A stretch of 32,257 nt of DNA. Origin: an uncultured Collinsella sp. GTDB lineage: Bacteria; Actinomycetota; Coriobacteriia; Coriobacteriales; Coriobacteriaceae. Each line of letters starts with the position of its first letter. The stretch's first letter is position 1. Shown here one piece after another: positions 1 through 7,048 of the stretch. The position numbers and the translations under genes were made by a program. The notes under the pieces are model-generated. The model worked only from the letters and a program-made list of their open reading frames with translations, did not search any database and was not told the origin of the DNA. Where the stretch lies: assembly GCA_900548075.1 (NCBI GenBank), contig URJD01000002.1, positions 1 to 32,257 on the forward strand, written 5' to 3'.

Positions 1-191
1 AGCGACGTATCGTGCAGCGCATGGTGGTCGCCATAGTACACGTTGACGTCCTTGGCGGAGAGCACGACCTCGTCGCTCACGGCCTTGCCGCTCACGCGCA
101 CGCGCTTCTCGCTCTCCCCCACGCTCGACAAGAAGTCCTGGGTGTCGGACGATGCCGCTTCGGTTGCGGGCGTTTCATTCATCTCGCTCAT
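1..191 (-). CDS. pstB: Phosphate ABC transporter ATP-binding protein PstB (N-terminal part, runs off the left edge)
   Basis: PstB is the cytoplasmic ATPase of the high-affinity phosphate importer PstSCAB. Only the first 63 codons are in the window. The reading frame starts at the ATG at 191, has a hydrophilic Ser/Glu-rich lead of about 40 residues, and then the first beta strand and A-loop region of the ABC domain (residues S-A-K-D-V-N-V-Y-Y-G-D-H-H-A-L-H), which matches the PstB pattern in which an aromatic pair precedes the G-D/H-x-A-L segment. The Walker A motif would lie just past the edge. The start codon overlaps the pstA stop codon as ATGA (188-191), so translation is probably coupled. 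The N-terminal lead is longer than usual for PstB; the first few methionines are possible alternative starts. Identification rests on this short stretch plus the gene order. Confidence 0.85.
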   Translation of the reverse strand, partial: MSEMNETPATEAASSDTQDFLSSVGESEKRVRVSGKAVSDEVVLSAKDVNVYYGDHHALHDTS

Positions 192-1114
192 TCGGCCGTC
201 ATCTTCCTTGCCAGTTGCTTGCCCACAATGCGGGCGATTACGTTAAACAGCAGCACGCAAATCATCAGCAGTGCAGCGGTGCCCCAGACGATCTGCTGGG
301 CCTCGGGGCTGCCCTCGCCATAGATCTTGTAGATATGCACGGCGAGCGACTCGCCGGGGCGGAACACGTTCCAGGCGCAGGTAGGGCTCGACAGGTTAAA
401 GCTCAAGAAGTTCAGGCGAACCGGCGAGCTCATGCCCGAGGTAAAGAGCAGCGCCGCGGCCTCGCCAAACACGCGGCCGGCCGAAAGCACGATGCCGGTC
501 ACGATAGCGGGCATGGCCTCGGGGATCAGGATGTGCAGCGTGGCCTCCCAGCGGGTGAGGCCCATGGCCAGGCACGCATCGCGCTGGGCCTGCGGCACGT
601 CCTCAAGCGCTTGCTGAATCACGCGCACCAGGATGGGGATGTTGAACATGGTGAGCGCGACGGCGCCGGAGATGATGGAATACTTCCAGCCCAGCTGCAC
701 CGAGAACACCAGAAAGCCGAACATGCCGACGACGATGGAGGGCAGCGAGGACAGCGTCTCGATAGCGGTGGAGGCGATGTCGCGGATAGGGCCGTTCGGT
801 GCGTACTCAACCAGGAAGACCGCTCCGCCCAGGCTGATGGGCACCGAGATAGCTAAGGTGATCAGCAGCAGATAGAACGAGTCGAACAGCTGGTAGAGCA
901 CGCCGCCCTGGGTTCCGTTGGCACGCGCGGGCTGCGTGAGAAAGCCCGGCTGGAACAGCGTCGAGATGCCCTCGAACAGGATGTAAGCCACCATGGAGAT
1001 GACGATGAGCATGACGATGGCAGCGATTGCCGTCAGCACGCCCGTGGCGATGCGGTCCTGTTTTTGGACGCGCCCGAGTCTCGCCTCGTCGATATGGATG
1101 TGCGTGCTAGCCAC
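188..1114 (-). CDS. pstA: Phosphate ABC transporter permease PstA
   Basis: PstA is one of the two membrane subunits forming the phosphate channel. The protein has about six hydrophobic segments, beginning with a transmembrane helix after residue 20, and carries the MetI-like permease EAA loop (E-A-T-L-H-I-L-I-P-E-A-M-P-A-I-V-T-G) that contacts the ATPase. The open frame extends to a TTG at 1138, but I choose the GTG at 1114: it has the purine-rich site AAGGGGGCGAAGG upstream and overlaps the pstC stop codon (TAG at 1107-1109) by 8 bases, as expected for a coupled operon. That gives 308 residues, a normal length. The stop codon overlaps the pstB start. The subunit identity (A rather than C) follows from its position after pstC and its shorter periplasmic loops. 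Confidence 0.93.
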   Translation of the reverse strand: MASTHIHIDEARLGRVQKQDRIATGVLTAIAAIVMLIVISMVAYILFEGISTLFQPGFLTQPARANGTQGGVLYQLFDSFYLLLITLAISVPISLGGAVFLVEYAPNGPIRDIASTAIETLSSLPSIVVGMFGFLVFSVQLGWKYSIISGAVALTMFNIPILVRVIQQALEDVPQAQRDACLAMGLTRWEATLHILIPEAMPAIVTGIVLSAGRVFGEAAALLFTSGMSSPVRLNFLSFNLSSPTCAWNVFRPGESLAVHIYKIYGEGSPEAQQIVWGTAALLMICVLLFNVIARIVGKQLARKMTAE

Positions 1115-2015
1115 GAGCCTTCGCCCCCTTGCGGCCAATGAGGTGGATGATCAGGATGAAGATGAGGCTCATGCCCATCAGCAGCAGGCCGAGCGCCCAC
1201 AGGACATCGTCCTGGGCCGAGCCCTCGGCATAGACCGCCATGGACGTGGTGAGCGTGGTGGTGATGGTGGACGCCGGCGACAGCAGCGACGTCGGCATGG
1301 CCTCGATGCCGCCGATAACCATGCGCACGGCGAGCGTCTCGCCAAAGGCGCGGGTCATGCCAAGGATGACTGCGGTCATGAGCGACGGCATGGCGGACTT
1401 GAGCACCACGTGCCAGATGGTCTGCCAGCGGGTGTAGCCCAGCGCGAGCGAACCCTGGCGGTAGCTATCGGGCACGGCGCGCAGGCCATCGACCGAAAGC
1501 GTGGTCATCGTCGGCAGAATCATGACGGCCAGCACGATGGCGCCGGGCAGGATGCCCAGACCCGTGCTCACGTGGAAGACGCTCTTCATAAGGCCGACAA
1601 CCACATGGAAGCCGATCAGACCAAAGACGACCGAGGGGATGCCGGTCAAAAGCTCAATGAGCGGCTGAAAGACCTTGGAGCCAAACTTAGGGCTAATCTC
1701 GACCGCAAAGATGGCAGAGCCGATGGCGATGGGCAGAGCGATGAGCGTGGAGAGCACCATGACCGCAAACGAGGTGACGATCAGGGGCAGGGCGCCGATA
1801 TAGGGCAGGCCGTTTTCGGCCGTGTTGGCCAGGTCCCACTTGGTACCGGTGAAAAACTCGACGACCGAGACGCCGTCGTTGACAAAAGCCGAGAGGCCCT
1901 TTTGGGCGACCATAAAGATGAGCGCGGCAACAACAAGCGTCACGAGCGCTACGCACGCGCCCGTGACGCCCAGGCCCACGTTCTCAAGGTCGCGCTTTGG
2001 CAGCTGTTTTGCCAT
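1107..2015 (-). CDS. pstC: Phosphate ABC transporter permease PstC
   Basis: PstC is the second membrane subunit of the phosphate importer. The 302-residue protein has an N-terminal transmembrane helix, then a large outside loop containing the phrase S-V-V-E-F-F-T-G-T-K-W-D, which is typical of PstC (F-L-x-G-x-x-W), followed by the permease core. The EAA loop reads G-Y-T-R-W-Q-T-I-W-H-V-V-L-K-S-A-M-P-S-L-M. The ATG at 2015 has a GGAAAGG ribosome site 7 bases upstream. It follows pstS by 25 bases and overlaps pstA, so the four genes form one operon read right to left. Confidence 0.95.
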   Translation of the reverse strand: MAKQLPKRDLENVGLGVTGACVALVTLVVAALIFMVAQKGLSAFVNDGVSVVEFFTGTKWDLANTAENGLPYIGALPLIVTSFAVMVLSTLIALPIAIGSAIFAVEISPKFGSKVFQPLIELLTGIPSVVFGLIGFHVVVGLMKSVFHVSTGLGILPGAIVLAVMILPTMTTLSVDGLRAVPDSYRQGSLALGYTRWQTIWHVVLKSAMPSLMTAVILGMTRAFGETLAVRMVIGGIEAMPTSLLSPASTITTTLTTSMAVYAEGSAQDDVLWALGLLLMGMSLIFILIIHLIGRKGAKARG

Positions 2016-2040
2016 TGCAAACCTTTCCGGGGGCGATTAC

Positions 2041-2979
2041 TTATTTAGCGGAAACCTTGCCGCTGGCGTCCTTGACGACCTTCATGGCAGAGACGGGGAT
2101 AAAGCCCTGCTCCTCGACGAGTTTGCCCTGGACGTCGTCGGAGAGCATGAACTCAAGGAAAGCCTTGGTAGCCTCGTCGGCGTCCTTGGAGCAGTACATG
2201 TGCTCGGTCGCCCAGATCTTGAAGGAGTCGTCGGTGACGTTCTTGCTCTTGGGCTCGACGCCCTCGACCTTGATGGCGTTGAACTTGGAGTCATCGAAGT
2301 GCGAGAAGTCGAGGTAGGAGATGGCGTTGTCGGTACTGCCCATCTGAGTCTGGACATCGCCGGACTTGTCGAGCTCGGCGTCGCCCTTAAAGTCGACGGT
2401 CTCGTCGCCAAAGACGGCGGCCTCGAAGGTGGCGCGGGTGCCGGAGCCGGCCTTGCGGTTGAGCACGACGATGGCAGCGTCGTTGCCGCCGACCTCCTTC
2501 CAGTTGGTGATCTGGCCGGAGAAGATGCCCTTGAGCTGCTCGAGGGACAGGTCGTCGACCTTGACGTTCTTGGAGACGACGGGACCCATGCCCACGACGG
2601 CGACCTCGTGGTCGACGAGGTTCTTGACCTGGTCGGCCTCGAGCTTGGTCTCGGCGAAGACATCGGAATTACCGATGGTGACGGTGCCGGCGGCGACAGC
2701 GGTCAGGCCCTTGCCCGAACCGTTACCCGAGCCGGAAACGGAGACGTCCGGGTTGGCGTCCATGAACTTCTCGGCAGCGGCCTCGACGAGAGCCTGGAAC
2801 GAGGAGGCACCGTCGTAGGTCACCTCGCCGGAGACGGACTCGGCAGCAGCGGCGCTACCCTTGTCGGCATCGTTGGAAGCGCCTGCGCCACCGCAACCAA
2901 CGAGGCCGAGGCCGACGATGCTGGCAAGACCACCAGCGAGGCCGAGGAACTGACGACGAGAATAAGCCTGATCGAGCAT
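2041..2979 (-). CDS. pstS: Phosphate-binding lipoprotein PstS
   Basis: PstS captures phosphate outside the membrane and delivers it to PstC/PstA. The frame is open further upstream to about 3069, but the ATG at 2979 is preceded by AAAGGAAG at good spacing and starts a clean signal peptide: a twin-arginine-like S-R-R-Q-F-L motif (residues 7-12), a hydrophobic core, and a lipobox L-V-G-C with the lipidated cysteine at about residue 29. The mature protein (312 residues in total) shows phosphate-binding phrases of the family: S-G-S-G-N-G-S-G-K-G near the N-terminus, T-I-G-N-S-D in the middle, and N-R-K-A-G-S-G-T-R-A-T-F. The linker after the lipid cysteine is Gly/Ala/Ser/Asp-rich. It is first in the operon. 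The signal suggests Tat export, which is an inference because the second half of the motif is also compatible with Sec lipoproteins. Confidence 0.95.
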   Translation of the reverse strand: MLDQAYSRRQFLGLAGGLASIVGLGLVGCGGAGASNDADKGSAAAAESVSGEVTYDGASSFQALVEAAAEKFMDANPDVSVSGSGNGSGKGLTAVAAGTVTIGNSDVFAETKLEADQVKNLVDHEVAVVGMGPVVSKNVKVDDLSLEQLKGIFSGQITNWKEVGGNDAAIVVLNRKAGSGTRATFEAAVFGDETVDFKGDAELDKSGDVQTQMGSTDNAISYLDFSHFDDSKFNAIKVEGVEPKSKNVTDDSFKIWATEHMYCSKDADEATKAFLEFMLSDDVQGKLVEEQGFIPVSAMKVVKDASGKVSAK

Positions 2980-3004
2980 GATCTTCCTTTCATACATGCG
3001 ACTC

Positions 3005-3021
3005 GCGGGCACCCTGCCCGC
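3005..3021 (-). other. GC-rich hairpin in the pstS leader
   Basis: A perfect 7-bp stem with a 3-base loop (GCGGGCA, GGG, TGCCCGC on the minus strand) lies 25 bases before the pstS start. It resembles the hairpin motif found ahead of pepV (4731-4748) and the SDR gene (14209-14226), including a trailing GTCGC. It may stabilise or regulate the transcript; its function is not known to me. Confidence 0.4.
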
Positions 3022-3089
3022 TTTGCTGTTTGGAAAGATACGGCCTCGATCGGGCAGCGCCAGCGCCAACTGCGGTTTCTTACGGGCTA

Positions 3090-3141
3090 TTGATAGACCC
3101 TTACCGCAAGCGCGGCTCGGCTTTACAAACGAATAACAAAC
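3090..3141 (-). promoter_or_regulatory. Candidate PHO-box-like promoter region of pstSCAB
   Basis: On the minus strand two consecutive 11-base units start with the same hexamer: GTTTGTTATTC (3141-3131) and GTTTGTAAAGC (3130-3120). PhoB/PhoP regulators bind direct repeats of 11-base period, so this fits an activator site for phosphate starvation. A possible -10 box TATCAA lies at 3095-3090 and no good -35 box is visible at the right distance, which is usual at activated promoters. The gap of about 24 bases between box and -10 is wider than typical, so the exact architecture is uncertain. No other features are seen in the rest of 2980-3183 apart from the leader hairpin. Confidence 0.4.
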
Positions 3142-3183
3142 CCGCCACCAAGCATGACCCGCCTTTTACACCAATAAAAACAA

Positions 3184-3250
3184 AGTTGCGGTGAAATAGT
3201 TCCTGCTTGGCCATCAAATGACCCATTCTAGGAACTATTCCACCGCAACT
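3184..3250. repeat. Palindromic repeat, copy 1; likely terminator of pepV
   Basis: Inverted arms of 21 bases (5' arm AGTTGCGGTGAAATAGTTCCT, described by its ends AGTTGCGG and GTTCCT) pair with the 3' arm with a single mismatch. The first 15 arm bases are shared with copies at 6459 and 10020, but the inner arm (AGTTCCT rather than AGGGA) and loop differ. On the minus strand the hairpin comes 22 bases after the pepV stop codon and is followed by TTTGTTTTT, so it should act as a Rho-independent terminator for pepV and insulate pstS. Confidence 0.75.
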
Positions 3251-3272
3251 TAGATTGGGAAACCGCGAGACC

Positions 3273-4709
3273 TTAAAGCTCTAATTCATTCAAACGGAGG
3301 ATCGCAACAATATAGATCTTGAGCGCCTGCTTGAGCTGTTCCTCGTTGGCGCACTCGTTGGGGCCGTGCATCTGGCCGCCCCATGCGGGCAGCTCCAGGC
3401 CGGTCTCTTCGGGGCCAAACGATACGGCGCGGGCAAAGTTGCGCGCGTACGTGCCGCCGCCCATGGCAAAGGGCTCAGCATGCTTGCCCGCAAACTCGTT
3501 ATAGGTATCAATAAGCGCCTTCACGGCCGGATCGTCGGCAGAGACCGAGAACGGCACCTTCGCACGACCCACACGGCACGTCACGCCAAAACGGCCCACG
3601 AGCGGATCGAGCTGCTCGCGGATGGTATCGGCACTTGTGCTGTCGGGGAAGCGCACGTCGATGACCTGCTCAATATGGCCATCCGCCACGCGGATGACGC
3701 CAGCGTTGCAGGTAAGCGGGCCAAACGCCGGACTCGTCGCATCGATACCCAGGCCGCGGCCATAGGCATCCGCATGCACAAAGGCCAAGAACTTGACGAA
3801 CTCGTGCTCGGCAGGCGTCAGCAGGCGCTCGTCGCGTGCACCAAACGCGTCCTCGGCCTCGCGCAGATACGACACGATCAGGCCGACGGCGTTGATGGTG
3901 CCCTCAGGCATCGAAGCGTGGCCGCCAATACCGTGGGCGAAAATCTGCGCATGCCCGTTATCAAGCGCCGTGATCTCCAGGCGGTCGACGTTCTCAACGG
4001 GCGCCGGCAGCTCATCGGCGGCAATCGCGAGCTCGCAGATAGACTGCGTCGGAATGGCATTGCTCGCCTCGGCGCCGCTCCAGGACACAATGCGCCCGCC
4101 GTCGATCTTGGGGCTCACGAACGTCGCCCCAAACTGGCCCTTCTCGGCATTGCAGACCGGGAACTCGGCATCGGGCGTAAACAGAAAGTCGGGGTCTGCG
4201 TGGTTCTCCAGATAATGGTGAACGTCGGACATGCCCACTTCCTCATCGCAGCCCAGCAGTGCGCGGAAGGTGTAGCGCGGAACAATGCCGTGCTTGAGAA
4301 GGTAAGCGCCGGCGTAGAGCGACAGCACCGCCGGGCCCTTGTCGTCAATCACGCCGCGACCGAGCAGCCAGCCCTCGCGGCGCTCCATGGCGAACGGGTC
4401 GGTGTTCCAGCCAGGGCCGGCGGGAACCACGTCCACGTGGCAAATGGTCGCGAGTTGCTTGTCGCCGCGGCCGGGAATGTCGGCGATGCCCACATAGCCC
4501 TTGTCGTCGCTCGTCTGATAGCCGAGCTTTTGCGCGATACCGAGCGCGCAATCGAGCGCGTCGCGGACCGGGCGACCAAACGGCGCGCCGGGCTCCGCAT
4601 CGGCGGCAACAGCCACGGACGGATAACTCACCAGCTGCTCGATATCGGCGACGACATCCTCCCAGACCTCGTCGACATACTCGGTAACGCTCTGCTCCAC
4701 CTGATTCAT
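3273..4709 (-). CDS. pepV: PepV/Sapep-type metal-dependent dipeptidase (M20 family)
   Basis: This cytoplasmic enzyme of peptidase family M20 cleaves dipeptides with two bound metal ions. Visible metal and catalytic residues are H91 and D93 in I-C-H-V-D-V-V-P-A-G, D122 in G-V-I-D-D-K-G-P, the E-E pair at 156-157 in G-C-D-E-E-V-G-M-S-D, D180 in F-T-P-D-A-E-F-P, and a late H in G-G-Q-M-H-G-P-N-E. The G-G-G-T-Y-A-R segment is also typical of PepV. Length is 478 residues, normal for PepV (about 470). The start at 4709 is chosen for the strong AAGGAGGT site 5 bases upstream; the frame stays open to 4754 without a better start. It lies 54 bases downstream of the HAD gene on the same strand and may share its transcript. 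It ends in a palindromic terminator at 3184-3250. The symbol is by family resemblance; substrate range is not tested. Confidence 0.9.
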   Translation of the reverse strand: MNQVEQSVTEYVDEVWEDVVADIEQLVSYPSVAVAADAEPGAPFGRPVRDALDCALGIAQKLGYQTSDDKGYVGIADIPGRGDKQLATICHVDVVPAGPGWNTDPFAMERREGWLLGRGVIDDKGPAVLSLYAGAYLLKHGIVPRYTFRALLGCDEEVGMSDVHHYLENHADPDFLFTPDAEFPVCNAEKGQFGATFVSPKIDGGRIVSWSGAEASNAIPTQSICELAIAADELPAPVENVDRLEITALDNGHAQIFAHGIGGHASMPEGTINAVGLIVSYLREAEDAFGARDERLLTPAEHEFVKFLAFVHADAYGRGLGIDATSPAFGPLTCNAGVIRVADGHIEQVIDVRFPDSTSADTIREQLDPLVGRFGVTCRVGRAKVPFSVSADDPAVKALIDTYNEFAGKHAEPFAMGGGTYARNFARAVSFGPEETGLELPAWGGQMHGPNECANEEQLKQALKIYIVAILRLNELEL

Positions 4710-4730
4710 GGACGACCTCCTTAGCAATGA

Positions 4731-4748
4731 GCGACGGGCACGCCCGCC
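4731..4748 (-). repeat. 18-bp leader motif ahead of pepV, identical to one ahead of the SDR gene
   Basis: The minus-strand sequence GGCGGGCGTGCCCGTCGC lies 21 bases before the pepV start and about 13 bases before its ribosome site. Its core CGGGC-GT-GCCCG can fold into a small hairpin. The same 18 bases occur at 14209-14226, 18 bases before the SDR start. A related hairpin precedes pstS. Confidence 0.6.
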
Positions 4749-4763
4749 CCTCACATTACGTCA

Positions 4764-5426
4764 TTAGATAGCGAAAAGTTTAGCAAGCTCTGCCACCGAG
4801 TGCACCACCGCATCGGCACCCGCCGACTCGTGCTCGCCCGGCGCCGCCGCGCCCGAATAGATGCCGATGCACGGCACGCCCATCGCGTGCGCGCCCTCCA
4901 CGTCGTTAAAGCGGTCGCCGATCATCACGGCCTCGTCGGCAGTCGCGCCAAGCGCCGCCAGGGCGTCGCGGACCGAATCGGCCTTGGTCTCGCGTCCCTG
5001 CGGCGGATTCATGCCAACCACCGCCTCAAACTGAGAAAGCCCCAGCTCATGCACCATGTCGATACACTTTGCCTCCATGCGAGACGTCGCCACGGCCATG
5101 CGATGACCCTGCGCCGCCAAGCCATCGAGCAGCTCGGGGATTCCGTCGAACACGGGATACTCCTCCGGACCCAGCTCGTCAAAAAAGGCACGGTACTCGT
5201 CGGCCACCACGAGCGACTCCTCGCGCGTAAAGCCGTAAAAGTCGTGGAAGCTCTTCCACAGCGGAGGCCCGATCATGCGACGCAGGTCACCCATCTGCGC
5301 CTCCGAAAACCCGCGCGCAGCCAGCGTCTTTCGTGTCGAGGTCATCACCGCCCGACCCGTATCGGCCACCGTGCCATCAAAATCGAACAGCACGACCGGC
5401 CGCCTGCATATCTCCAGTGCCTCCAT
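4764..5426 (-). CDS. HAD-superfamily hydrolase (phosphoglycolate phosphatase-like)
   Basis: The protein belongs to the haloacid dehalogenase phosphatases with a helical cap. Motif I is D-F-D-G-T-V-A-D-T with nucleophile D15 and acid D17; motif II is V-A-T-S-R; motif III is the K in R-E-T-K-A-D-S-V; motif IV is M-I-G-D-R-F-N-D-V-E-G-A. The cap lies between motifs I and II, as in Gph/PpaX and pyrophosphatase-like members. Length is 220 residues. I choose the ATG at 5426 because AGAGGA sits 6 bases upstream; the ATG at 5432 and the GTG at 5459 are alternatives. It is divergent from degV1 and lies upstream of pepV on the same strand. The physiological phosphate ester cannot be read from the sequence. 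Confidence 0.88.
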   Translation of the reverse strand: MEALEICRRPVVLFDFDGTVADTGRAVMTSTRKTLAARGFSEAQMGDLRRMIGPPLWKSFHDFYGFTREESLVVADEYRAFFDELGPEEYPVFDGIPELLDGLAAQGHRMAVATSRMEAKCIDMVHELGLSQFEAVVGMNPPQGRETKADSVRDALAALGATADEAVMIGDRFNDVEGAHAMGVPCIGIYSGAAAPGEHESAGADAVVHSVAELAKLFAI

Positions 5427-5475
5427 CGGCATTCCTCTTCCCCAGTTGACGATTTCCACACCACCGCTTCAAACT

Positions 5476-5526
5476 GTTGACTATTCAACAATTGAACCTA
5501 GCAATGTAGGGCAACTCAACTATACT
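5476..5526. promoter_or_regulatory. Divergent promoter region between the HAD gene and degV1, with a small inverted repeat
   Basis: This AT-rich stretch between divergent genes holds a perfect inverted repeat GTTGA-CTAT-TCAAC at 5476-5489 and a -10-like TATACT at 5521-5526 on the plus strand. No -35 box lies at 16-18 bases from TATACT. TTGACT at 5477-5482 with AGCAAT at 5500-5505 (17-base spacing) is a weaker alternative for the plus strand, and TTGAGT/TTCAAT with 17 bases between them is a candidate for the minus strand. The inverted repeat could be an operator. Confidence 0.3.
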
Positions 5527-5582
5527 TGACGCACTTTGCTCTCAGAAGGCGGCGCGCAGGCGCCCCAACGAAAGGTGCAATT

Positions 5583-6443
5583 ATGTCTTTTGCCATCATA
5601 ACCGACTCCACGTCGGACATCTCTCCCGCCCGCGCCCAGGAGCTCGGCATTTACGTCATTCCGCTACATGTGATTATCGAAGGCGAGGACCTGCTCGACC
5701 AGGTACAGATTACCGCCGAGGAATACGTCGCCCGTATGGCCGGTTCCGAGCAGCTGCCGCACACCTCGCAGCCAAGCGCCGGCGAATTCAAGGAGCTCTT
5801 CGATCGCGTGCGCGCCGACGGCCACGACAGCGCGATCTTTATCTCGCTGTGCAGCGAATGGTCGGCCTGCTACGCCAACGCGTGCCAGGTGGCCGATACC
5901 CACGAGCTCGATGTGCGATGCATCGATTCGCGCACCGGCTCGGGAGCCGAGGGCCTGCTGGTGGAGTATGCGCTCGCTATGCGCGAAGACGGTCGCAACC
6001 TGGACGAGACCGAGGCGCAAATCCGCGCAACGCTGCCCGACGCCCATCTGCTGCTGATTCCTCGCACGCTCGAGAACCTGGTTAAGAACGGCCGCGCCCC
6101 CAAGCTCGCCGGCCAGCTCACGCAGATGCTCAACATTCGCTTGGCAGTTTCGCCGGAGTGGCAGTCGGGCGAAATCAAGGCCATCAAGAAGGGCCGCGGC
6201 GCCAAGCGCATCGTCGCCAACACCATGGCCGATTGCCTCGCATTTTTGACCGAGCATCCGGGCTCCAGCGTGCGCGTGCTCACGACCGGCGCTGCCGAGG
6301 AGCAAGAGCTCGTCAACCAGGCGCTCGCGGGCCAAGACTACGTCGACGCCGGCACCGGCCCCATCGGCTGCACCATCGCCACCCACGTAGGCGTGGACGC
6401 CATCGCCATCAGCTACTGCCCCCGCTACCAGCCCACCCACTAG
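5583..6443 (+). CDS. DegV family protein (fatty-acid binding), copy 1
   Basis: DegV proteins bind long-chain fatty acids or acyl phosphates and, as FakB, present them to a fatty-acid kinase. The start I-I-T-D-S-T-S-D-I is the family's opening motif, P-H-T-S-Q-P-S fits the conserved ligand-loop T-S-Q-P-S/T, and a C-terminal G-P-I-G-C-T-I-A-T-H-V-G-V-D-A corresponds to the G-x-V-I-x-x-H-x-G-P-G-A loop. The usual S-S-x-L-S-G-T-Y is here C-S-E-W-S-A-C-Y, so ligand contacts are probably altered. ATG at 5583 is preceded by AAAGG; the frame opens at 5526 but the upstream start is TTG without a ribosome site. The product is 286 residues. The gene ends in a palindromic repeat followed by six T's. Confidence 0.88.
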   Translation: MSFAIITDSTSDISPARAQELGIYVIPLHVIIEGEDLLDQVQITAEEYVARMAGSEQLPHTSQPSAGEFKELFDRVRADGHDSAIFISLCSEWSACYANACQVADTHELDVRCIDSRTGSGAEGLLVEYALAMREDGRNLDETEAQIRATLPDAHLLLIPRTLENLVKNGRAPKLAGQLTQMLNIRLAVSPEWQSGEIKAIKKGRGAKRIVANTMADCLAFLTEHPGSSVRVLTTGAAEEQELVNQALAGQDYVDAGTGPIGCTIATHVGVDAIAISYCPRYQPTH

Positions 6444-6458
6444 GAGCACTTTCATCAC

Positions 6459-6527
6459 TTGCGGTGAAATAGGGACTGTTTTTAGCTCATCAGCCGCCAA
6501 TCAAACCCTATTCCACCGCAACTTTTT
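6459..6527 (+). terminator. Palindromic repeat, copy 2; terminator of degV1
   Basis: Arms TTGCGGTGAAATAGGG (6459-6474) and CCCTATTCCACCGCAA (6506-6521) pair with one mismatch, with a 31-base loop, and are followed by CTTTTTT. The position 16 bases after the degV1 stop and the T tract fit a terminator. The repeat, including six bases before it and the whole loop, is almost identical to the copy at 10020-10082, differing at only a few positions. Confidence 0.75.
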
Positions 6528-6610
6528 TGCTGCGCCATCCATATGCAAGATATGCTGGCGATCGGCGCATTCCCAGCTGTTTGAGGGAGCTTCGACTAGC
6601 CCCCGACGAT

Positions 6611-6840
6611 ACCCAGTGGGCAAAAAATGGCAAATATGAGTACTGTCACAATTTTAGTAACAGCAAAATCTTGCTGAAATTGCCCGCTTTCACCGATTTC
6701 AAGCGCCATAAAGCACCGAATCGTCGTGGTAAGGGGGTTGGATATATCAAATCGCAGCCAATTGGTCTTAAATACTTTCCAAATGATATGGTACTAACCA
6801 AACAACAGTACTCATATTTGCCATTTTTTGCCCACCGGGT
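6611..6840. mobile_element. 230-bp element with 36-bp terminal inverted repeats (MITE-like), no coding capacity recognised
   Basis: The left end 6611-6646 and the right end 6805-6840 are inverted copies over 36 bases with one mismatch, of which the inner 31 bases are perfect (left arm begins GTGGGCAAAAAATGG and ends GAGTACTGT). The 158 bases between them are AT-richer than the surroundings, with a small hairpin CAGCAA-AATC-TTGCTG at about 6662-6677. No target-site duplication is evident at the borders. The rest of 6528-7048 has no gene I can support: an open frame 6527-6949 crosses both inverted arms and starts with TTG, and is most likely chance. The size and long perfect ends suggest a non-autonomous transposable element or a large regulatory stem-loop. 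Confidence 0.6.
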
Positions 6841-7048
6841 CCGAATGAAGCCCGCTCTGTATGCCTCCGGCTACCCACATGACCGCAAATCCTGGTTATC
6901 AAGGGCCGTCGCGCGCTTTGACATCGACCGAAAGCCGCTCGCGGAATAATCCCTCGCCATTAGCGAACTTGAATCGAAATTAGATATCCCAAAAAGCCGC
7001 AATGCCGTACCCTCGTCTCAACAACTCCAGTACAAGGACGGCATTCAA

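Noticed and set aside
3366..4724. A 452-codon open frame on the plus strand
   Set aside because: Antisense of pepV, whose minus-strand motifs and ribosome site are clear.
6527..6949. A 140-codon frame upstream of the TOTE gene
   Set aside because: Starts with TTG without a ribosome site and reads through both arms of the inverted repeat element, so its sequence is set by the repeat.
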